Positions 56,689-64,000 of a stretch of 64,000 bases of DNA are shown one piece after another. The DNA comes from CADEEN01 sp031379365 (GTDB taxonomy: Bacteria > Pseudomonadota > Gammaproteobacteria > Burkholderiales > Burkholderiaceae_C), in NCBI GenBank assembly GCA_031379365.1, contig JANNFB010000026.1, positions 4,853 to 68,852 on the forward strand, in the 5' to 3' direction. The notes under the pieces were generated by a model, which made no database searches, had not been told where the DNA came from, and was given only the letters and a program-made list of their open reading frames with translations. The position numbers were made by a program, and so were the translations under genes. The stretch's first letter is position 1. Each line of letters opens with the position of its first letter.

Positions 56689-57936
56689 ATGAGCAAAGCC
56701 CTCGAAGGTTATCGAATCCTCGACTTCACGCACGTGCAGTCGGGCCCCACCTGCACCCAGCTGTTGGCCTGGTTCGGCGCCGACGTGATCAAGGTCGAAC
56801 GTGCCGGGGAAGGCGATGCCACGCGCGGCCAGCTGCGTGACATCCCCGATGCCGACAGCCTGTACTTCACGATGCTCAACCACAACAAGCGCTCGATCAC
56901 CATCGACACCAAGAAGCCGCAGGGCAAGCAGGTGCTGGAGACGCTGATCAAGCAGTGCGACGTGCTGGTCGAGAACTTCGCGCCCGGCGCGCTCGAGCGC
57001 ATGGGTTTCGGCTGGGAGCGCATCCACGCGCTGAACCCGCGCATGGTGCTGGCCTCCGTCAAGGGTTTTGGCCCGGGCCAGTACGAGGACTGCAAGGTCT
57101 ACGAGAACGTGGCCCAGTGCGCGGGCGGTTCGGCCTCGACGACGGGCTTCGACGACGGCCCGCCGATGGTCACGGGCGCGCAGATCGGCGACAGCGGCAC
57201 CGGCTTGCATCTGGCACTCGGCATCCTCGCGGCGCTGCTCCAGCGCGAGCACAGCGGGCGCGGCCAGAAAGTGCTGGCGCCCATGCAGGACGCCGTGCTC
57301 AACCTGTGCCGCGTCAAGCTGCGCGACCAGCAACGCCTGGAGCGCACGCACACCCTGCACGAGTACCCCCAGTACCCCGACGGCAAGTTCGGCGACGCCG
57401 TGCCCCGCGCCGGCAATGCCTCCGGCGGCGGCCAGCCCGGCTCGATCCTGAAGTGCAAAGGCTGGGAAACGGACCCGAACGCGTATATCTACTTCATCAC
57501 CCAGTCGGGCGTCTGGCCCGCAGTTTGCGAAGTGATTGGCGAGCCCGATTGGGTTCACGACGAGGCCTACGCCACGCCGCAGGCGCGCTTGCTGCACCTG
57601 AAGCCCATCTTTGCGCGCATCGAGCAGTGGACGATGACCAAGACCAAGTTCGAGGCCATGGAGATCCTCAACAAGTTCGACATCCCCTGTGGGCCGATCC
57701 TGTCGATGAAGGAGATCGCCGAGGACCCCTCGCTGCGCGCCAGTGGCTCGATCGTCGAGGTCGATCACCCGGTCCGCGGCAAGTACCTGACCGTGGGCAA
57801 CCCCATCAAGATGTCGGACAGCCCGACAGAGGTGACGCGTTCGCCGCTGCTGGGCGAGCACACCGAAGAGGTTCTCGCGGAACTCGGCTACACGCCCCTG
57901 CAGATATCGACCCTGCGCGAAGAGCGCGTGATCTGA
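56689..57936 (+). CDS. frc: Formyl-CoA:oxalate CoA-transferase
   Basis: Class III CoA-transferase of 415 residues. It matches E. coli YfdW/Frc along its length: LDFTHVQSGPTCTQLLAWFG, DADSLYFTMLNHNKRSI, VTGAQIGDSGTGLHLALGIL with the catalytic Asp, MQDAVLNLCRVKLRDQQRLE, and CKGWETDPNAYIYF. The glycine loop GNASGGGQPGSILK is intact. This is a true Frc rather than a distant CaiB relative. Oxalyl-CoA decarboxylase, the usual partner, is not in the window. The gene precedes an FAH hydrolase and lies in the cluster with formate dehydrogenase. Confidence 0.93.
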   Translation: MSKALEGYRILDFTHVQSGPTCTQLLAWFGADVIKVERAGEGDATRGQLRDIPDADSLYFTMLNHNKRSITIDTKKPQGKQVLETLIKQCDVLVENFAPGALERMGFGWERIHALNPRMVLASVKGFGPGQYEDCKVYENVAQCAGGSASTTGFDDGPPMVTGAQIGDSGTGLHLALGILAALLQREHSGRGQKVLAPMQDAVLNLCRVKLRDQQRLERTHTLHEYPQYPDGKFGDAVPRAGNASGGGQPGSILKCKGWETDPNAYIYFITQSGVWPAVCEVIGEPDWVHDEAYATPQARLLHLKPIFARIEQWTMTKTKFEAMEILNKFDIPCGPILSMKEIAEDPSLRASGSIVEVDHPVRGKYLTVGNPIKMSDSPTEVTRSPLLGEHTEEVLAELGYTPLQISTLREERVI

Positions 57937-57951
57937 TCGCCGGGCTCCTCA

Positions 57952-58734
57952 ATGACCAACACATCGAGCCACTGGGCCCGCTTCGAAGCCGCCGGCCAGG
58001 TTGGCTTCGGCAAACTCGACGGCGAGCAGATCACCGAGTACCGCGGTGACATGTTCGGCACGCCCGAGGCGACCGGTCGCGTGCTGGCGCTGAGCAGCGT
58101 GCGGCTGCTGCACCCGACGCAACCGACCAAGGTCCTTGCGCTGTGGAACAACTTTGCGGCCCTGGGTGCGAAGCTCGGCCTTGCCGTGCCCCCGGAGCCG
58201 CTCTACTTCCTGAAGGCACCGAACGCCTATGCCCACCCCGGGGACGTGATCCACGCGCCGCGCAGCCTGGGCAAAGTGGTCTTCGAGGGCGAACTCGGGA
58301 TCGTGATCGGCAAGGCGGCCACAGCCGTGAGCGAAGCCGAGGCGCTGGACCACGTCTTCGGCTACACCTGCGCCAACGACTTGACCGAGGTCGACATCAT
58401 GAACCGCGACCCTTCGTTCACGCAGTGGACGCGGGCCAAAGGCATGGACCAGTTCTGTCCGATGGGGCCGGTGATCGCGACGGGGCTGGACCCTGGCACG
58501 CTGGTCGTCAAGACCTGGCTCAACGGCGAGCTGCGCCAGAACTACCCGGTCAGCGACATGCGCTTCTCAGTGCCACGCCTGGTCAGCCTGATCTCACACG
58601 ACATGACGCTCTATCCCGGCGACGTGATCCTGTGCGGCACCTCGGTCGGCGTCGGATCGATCAAGCCTGGCAGCGAGGTGTCGGTCGAGATCGAGGGCAT
58701 CGGCAAGCTCACCAACCGCTACCAGACGCGCTGA
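57952..58734 (+). CDS. Fumarylacetoacetate hydrolase family protein (short, HpcE-like)
   Basis: A 260-residue FAH-superfamily protein of the short type. Metal-binding Glu-Glu-Asp are in FEGELGIVIGKAA and CANDLTEVDIMNRD; other landmarks are FLKAPNAYAHPGDVI and YPGDVILCGTSVGVGSIKPG. Members cleave C-C bonds in 2,4-dioxo or acylpyruvate compounds. The substrate here is not clear. It starts 15 bases after frc, so it is in the same operon. The next gene, fdhA, is convergent. Confidence 0.88.
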   Translation: MTNTSSHWARFEAAGQVGFGKLDGEQITEYRGDMFGTPEATGRVLALSSVRLLHPTQPTKVLALWNNFAALGAKLGLAVPPEPLYFLKAPNAYAHPGDVIHAPRSLGKVVFEGELGIVIGKAATAVSEAEALDHVFGYTCANDLTEVDIMNRDPSFTQWTRAKGMDQFCPMGPVIATGLDPGTLVVKTWLNGELRQNYPVSDMRFSVPRLVSLISHDMTLYPGDVILCGTSVGVGSIKPGSEVSVEIEGIGKLTNRYQTR

Positions 58735-58751
58735 GTGCCGCCCGAGGCCCT

Positions 58752-61588
58752 TCAGCGAACGGCAGTCGCCGCCGCCCCGAGCGCCTGCCCGCCGCCGTAG
58801 CTGCCTTGCTGCGGCGCTTGGCCGCCCTTGTGCACGCGGATGGCGCAGTACTTGAACTCGGGGATCTTGGCGAACGGATCGAGCGCGGCGTTGGTCAGCT
58901 TGTTGATCGCCGCTTCGTAGTAGCAGAACGGGACGAAAACGGCGCCGCGCGGCGTGCCGTCGTCGGCACGGGCATACAGCGACACGGTGCCCCGGCGCGA
59001 CGCGATCGTCACCACGTCGCCCGGCTTGGCGCCCATCGCCGACAGATCGAGCGGATGGATCAGTGCCGTCGGGTCGGGCTCGAGCGCGTCGAGCACCGTC
59101 GCGCGACGCGTCATGCTGCCGGTGTGCCAATGCTCTAGCTGGCGCCCGGTGATCAGCACCATCGGGTAGTCGGCATCAGGACGTTCGTTGGCCGGGATGA
59201 TGTCGGCCGGCACGAAGCGCGCCTTGCCGCCTTCGCGCGGGAAATGGTCGGTGAAGACCACGGACTCACCCGGGTCGCCTTCCTTCTCACACGGGTAGGT
59301 CACGGCATGCTCGCGCTCGAGCCGCTCCCAGGTGATGCCGGCGATGCTGGGCATCGTGTGCCGCATCTCGTCGAACACTTCGGACACGTGCGCGTAGCGC
59401 CAGCCGCAACCGAGCTGGTTGGCGATCTGCTCGATGATCCACAGGTCCTGCCGCGCGTCGCCCGGCGGGTCGATCGCCTGGCGGCCCATCTGCACCAGCC
59501 GGTCGGTGTTGGTGAAGGTGCCGGTCTTCTCGGGGAAGGCGCCAGCCGGCAGGATCACGTCGGCGAGGTAGGCGGTTTCGGTGAGGAAGATGTCCTGCAC
59601 CACCAGGTGCTCGAGCGCGGCCAGAATTCGCGGGCGTGGTTGGCGTCGGGGTCGGACATGGCCGGGTTCTCGCCCTGAACGTACCTGCCACGGATCGTCC
59701 CCTTCTTGATCGCGTGCATGACCTCGACGACGGTGAGGCCAACCTCGGCGTCGAGAGTGCCTGGCACGAGTTTCCAGGCGCTTTCGAAACGCGCACGAAC
59801 CTCCGGCTTGGTGACATGCTGGTAGTCGGGCAGCATCATCGGGATCAGGCCCGCGTCGGATGCGCCCTGCACGTTGTTCTGGCCGCGCAATGGATGCAGC
59901 CCCGTGCCCGGGCGGCCGATCTGGCCCGTCATCAGTGCCAGCGCAATCAGGCAGCGCGCGTTGTCGGTGCCGTGCACATGCTGGCTGACGCCCATGCCCC
60001 ACAGAATCATCGAAGCCTTGCTCTTGGCGTAAAGCCTTGCCACATAGCGCAGGGTCTCGGCATCGATGCCACAAATGGGGGCCATCGACTCGGGCGTGTA
60101 GCCGGCGACGTTCTTCTTCAGCTCTTCGTAGCCGATGGTGCGGCTGGCGATGAAAGCCTCGTCGACCAGGCCCTCGCTGACGATGACGTTCATCATCGCG
60201 TTCAACATCGCGACGTCGGTGTCGGGCTTGAACTGCAGGAAGCGATGCGCCACGCGCGACAGGTCGGAGCGGCGCGGGTCGAGCACGATCAGCTTGGTGC
60301 CGAGCTTCGTGGCGTTCTTGATGAAGGTCGCCGCCACCGGGTGATTCACGGTCGGGTTGGCGCCGATCAGGATCACGACCTCGGCCTCGGTCACGTCCAT
60401 CACCGGGTTGCTCACAGCGCCCGAGCCGATGCCTTCGAGCAGCGCGACGACGGACGAGGCATGGCACAGCCGCGTGCAGTGGTCGACGTTGTTGCTGCCG
60501 AAACCCGTGCGCACCAGCTTCTGGAACAGGTAGGCCTCTTCGTTGCTGCCCTTGGCCGAGCCGAAGCCCGCCAACGCCTTCTTGCCGTGCATGTCGCGGA
60601 TGCTGCGCAGCCCGCCGCCGGCCAACGCGATCGCCTCCTCCCACGTTGCTTCGCGGAAGATGTCCATCACCCGTGTCGGGTCCATCACGAAGTCGCCGCG
60701 TTTCGGCGGCGCGTCCTTGCGCCGGATCAGCGGTGTGGTCAGGCGCTGCGGGTGGTGCGCGTAGTCGAAGCCGTAGCGTCCCTTGACGCACAGACGCCCC
60801 TGGTTGGCCGGCCCGTCACGCCCCTCGACGAAGAGGATCTTGTTGTCCTTGACGTTGTAGGTCAGCTGGCAGCCAACGCCGCAGAACGGGCACAGCGATT
60901 CGATCTGCTTGTCGGGCACAGCCAACGCCGCGTCGCGCGCGGGCATCAGCGCACCGGTCGGGCAGGCCTGCACGCATTCGCCACAGGCCACGCAGGTCGA
61001 CGTGCCCATCGCGTCGTCCATGTCGAAGACGATCTTGGCGTGCTCGCCGCGGAAGGCCAGGCCGATGACATCGTTGACCTGCTCGTCACGGCAGGCGCGC
61101 AGGCAGCGGGTGCACTGGATGCAGGCGTCGAGGTTGACGGCGATGGCGGGATGCGAAACGTCTTGCGCCGGTTGCGCCCGCGCTGCGAAGCGCGGCTTGC
61201 CAACGCCGAGCTTGGCGGCCCATTGGTCGACTTCGTTGTGGCGCGTGTAGTCGCGCTCGGGCATGTCGGCCAGCAGCAGCTCGAGCACCAGTTTCTGCGA
61301 CTTCACGGCACGCTCGCTATCGGTCGTGACTTTCATGCCCGGGCTCGGATACCGGCAGCAGGACGGCGCCAACACACGTTCGCCGCCGATCTCGACCACG
61401 CAGGCACGGCAGTTGCCGACCTCTTCGAGGCCCGGCTTGTAGCAAAGGTGCGGAATTTCTACGCCCTCGCGCCTGGCGATCTCGATGATCGTTTCGTTCG
61501 CACGGGCGGTGACGTCGCGTCCGTTGAGTTTGAAGTTGACGCTCGGCGCATCGAGGGCGGCAGCTTCCTTGCGGGTGATCGCGTTCAT
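58752..61588 (-). pseudogene. Formate dehydrogenase alpha subunit, broken by a -1 frameshift
   Basis: Two overlapping reading frames together encode one FdsA/FdhF-like protein of about 945 residues. The upper frame runs from the ATG at 61588 and keeps 2Fe-2S, two 4Fe-4S (CIQCTRCLRAC, CVACGECVQACPTGAL), the Mo-site cluster CPFCGVGC and TRLCHASS with a catalytic Cys rather than Sec. After SDPDANHARE it goes out of frame and stops at 59555. The lower frame picks up at LAALEHLVVQDIFLTETAYL and continues to 58752 with the molybdopterin dinucleotide-binding domain. One missing base near 59624-59632, at GAATTC, explains both. Total length plus one is divisible by three. Whether this is a real mutation or a sequence error cannot be told here. 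The beta and gamma subunits are absent. Confidence 0.85.
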
Positions 61589-61731
61589 GTCAGTGGCTCT
61601 CCGCGGCAATGCGCCACCCTCGACTCTTGAAGTGCCCGCACGCGAATGTGTTGTCGGCTTGCGGTCCGTTGCAGTCGTGCGTTCCCGCAGGTTCGTGGGC
61701 CGCGCCGGCCGGGGCCACCGGGTGCCCGCCT

Positions 61732-61786
61732 CCGCGAATGTCCTCCGCCCTGGGCTGCGCCCAGGGCTCCCCCTTGATTTCGCTGC
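61732..61786 (+). repeat. Dispersed repeat unit, left arm
   Basis: Begins CCGCGAATGTCCTCCG and ends CTTGATTTCGCTGC. In its centre is a hairpin CCCTGGGC-TGC-GCCCAGGG (61748-61766). Reverse complement of the unit at 61879-61933 is identical to it at 45 of 55 positions, and three of the four variable stem pairs change on both sides so that pairing is kept. It looks like a REP-like or non-autonomous mobile element. Confidence 0.75.
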
Positions 61787-61878
61787 GGCGGGCACCCGGC
61801 AGCCCCAGCCTCAGGCTTCGGTGCCCCTCCGCCCGCGAACGCCCCCATGCATCGGATCGGGGCGGTGGGGTGCTCTGC

Positions 61879-61933
61879 GCAGCGAAATCAAGGAGGAGAG
61901 GCGGGCGCAGCCCGACTCGGGGGACATTCGCGG
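61879..61933 (-). repeat. Dispersed repeat unit, right arm
   Basis: On the minus strand it begins CCGCGAATGTCCCCCG and ends CTTGATTTCGCTGC, with a central hairpin around CGGGC-TGC-GCCCG (61899-61917). It is the inverted partner of 61732-61786. The compensated stem changes between the two copies indicate that the hairpin itself is under selection or is copied as a structured unit. Confidence 0.75.
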
Positions 61934-62171
61934 AGCAGAGTGCCCCGCCGTCCCGATCTCGCGCGACCTGGCGAGTGCAGGAACGAACGACCGCAAAGGG
62001 CCGATCTGCAACAGTCAGCTTGATGCCGTTGAACGCCAAGGTGTATGAGCGGTGCGCAGGCGGCCACCGGCACCTTGGGCTGTGGGTGCGATGCCGCACA
62101 GACGAGAGTGCAACGCCGGCCCAGCATCGGCTCAGCGCGTGAACTTCCACGCTTGCCCGACAGGAGACACC

Positions 62172-62366
62172 GTGAAGACCTTTCCCATGATCGCCACCGG
62201 CAGCGGGCTGCTTTGGGCTGGCAACGCCGCGCTCGCGCAGAGCGACAACATGATGGGCGGTCGATGGAACCACGGCTGGATGGGCGGTTACGGCGGCCCT
62301 TGGGTCGCCGTCGTGCTGCTCGTGGTGCTCATCGGCTTTGCGGTCTGGGTCATCCGACGAAAGTAG
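62172..62366 (+). CDS. Small Met/His/Trp-rich membrane protein of the copper locus
   Basis: A 64-residue protein with a signal-peptide-like N-terminus (TGSGLLWAGNAALAQ), then a short segment rich in Met, Gly, His and Trp (SDNMMGGRWNHGWMGGYGG) and one C-terminal membrane helix ending in RRK. Similar small proteins occur in copper and silver resistance loci, where the Met/His stretch may bind Cu(I) in the periplasm. The start is a GTG at 62172 with AGGAG five bases upstream. The gene is upstream of copA on the same strand. Confidence 0.7.
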   Translation: MKTFPMIATGSGLLWAGNAALAQSDNMMGGRWNHGWMGGYGGPWVAVVLLVVLIGFAVWVIRRK

Positions 62367-62439
62367 CGTGATCCGGCAGGCCGAGCGCTCCGCTGCCTCT
62401 TCTCTTCCGCCGGCGTTCCCACCCACTCAGGCGCCCGTC

Positions 62440-62514
62440 ATGACCCCCTTGCAATTCACCGCCCTTTGCGTCGCCCTGGCCAGCGCCAGCGTTCTGGCCG
62501 CTGCCAAGCTGTGA
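62440..62514 (+). CDS. Possible 24-residue hydrophobic peptide before copA
   Basis: A short frame starting MTPLQFTALCVALASASVLA and ending AAKL, ten bases before the copA ATG. It reads like a single membrane helix or signal peptide. No ribosome binding site is visible, so it may be a chance frame or a peptide coupled to copA translation. Evidence is weak. Confidence 0.25.
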   Translation: MTPLQFTALCVALASASVLAAAKL

Positions 62515-62524
62515 GTGCCATGTC

Positions 62525-64000
<1,476 letters not shown>

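Larger units (their letters stand above)
61589..62171. other. Intergenic region holding an inverted pair of repeats
   Basis: 583 bases without a supported gene, between fdhA (minus) and the small membrane protein gene (plus), so both 5' ends face it. It contains two 55-base repeat units in opposite orientation (listed separately) about 90 bases apart, with weaker similarity running further out on both sides to about 61640 and 62030. Several long open frames cross it in all directions, but they are Arg/Pro/Ala-rich, share the repeat sequence, and I do not accept them. No clear promoter or CueR-type operator for the copper genes was found near 62070-62171. Confidence 0.7.

Noticed and set aside
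59600..59650. Programmed ribosomal frameshift in the formate dehydrogenase gene
   Set aside because: No slippery heptamer or downstream structure is evident; a missing base is simpler.
61485..62426. Several long frames on both strands around the inverted repeats
   Set aside because: They are Arg/Pro/Ala-rich, run through the repeats, share repeat-derived peptides on opposite strands and lack ribosome binding sites.

Overview
The window looks like a chromosomal segment of a GC-rich betaproteobacterium of the order Burkholderiales, most likely from the Rubrivivax/Leptothrix/Methylibium side of the order. This is inferred from gene content and order, not from a database search: an EpsDEFG-XrtB exopolysaccharide/exosortase B locus, the petABC-sspAB block, the dciA-M23-secA-argJ block, a stand-alone MetH methyltransferase domain, and several families I know mainly from Burkholderiales (DUF3567, DUF3108, DUF1631, DUF971 beside ubiE). 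Codon use is strongly GC-rich throughout, except at the far left edge (about 1-990), where a polysaccharide ABC transporter is visibly less GC-rich.

Layout. 1-6334 (minus): exopolysaccharide operon epsD-epsE-epsF-epsG-xrtB, followed by an ABC-2 permease and the first 37 codons of its ATPase, which run off the left edge. 6543-7689 (minus): ubiE and a DUF971 gene. 7838-9970: a membrane GGDEF-EAL protein. 10009-10695 (minus): epsI, the exosortase partner, about 8 kb away from xrtB. 10823-14761 (minus): a giant FAD/Fe-S oxidoreductase. 14982-20071: a glycerol-3-phosphate uptake operon, ugpB-A-E-C-Q, with GC-rich repeat elements abutting three start codons. 20068-21660 (minus): an MFS exporter preceded by what looks like a leader-peptide attenuator. 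21674-28357: argJ, an inserted SGNH-like secreted protein, secA, an M23 peptidase and dciA. 28375-32686 (minus): tRNA-Thr, sspB, sspA and the bc1 complex petC-petB-petA. 32859-38812: mscL, DUF1631, pdxA, a Nif3-family gene and a DegS-like protease.

39011-44590 is the most distinctive block: a five-gene operon of a VIT/vWA protein ending in a PEP-CTERM sorting signal, its own exosortase, a small EpsI-like protein, a GT51 peptidoglycan glycosyltransferase without a transpeptidase domain, and an OmpA-like lipoprotein. It looks like a dedicated one-substrate exosortase system, separate from the XrtB system at the left. 44607-53976 holds a metH fragment gene, rhodanese, a second GGDEF-EAL protein, a double AAA+ ATPase, small conserved genes, an FAH-family hydrolase, a phasin-like protein and a CAU tRNA that is probably tRNA-Ile2. 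54049-61588 is a probable formyl-CoA/formate cluster: LysR regulator, unknown, PanE-like reductase, formyl-CoA transferase, FAH hydrolase, and a formate dehydrogenase alpha chain broken by a one-base frameshift. 61589-62171 carries an inverted pair of hairpin-bearing repeats. 62172-64000 starts a copper-efflux locus with a small Met-rich membrane protein and a copper P-type ATPase cut by the right edge.

The two best candidates for something undescribed are the dedicated exosortase operon (39011-44590) and the leader-peptide/terminator arrangement before the MFS exporter (21393-21651). All family names come from reading motifs and remembered families; no search was run.
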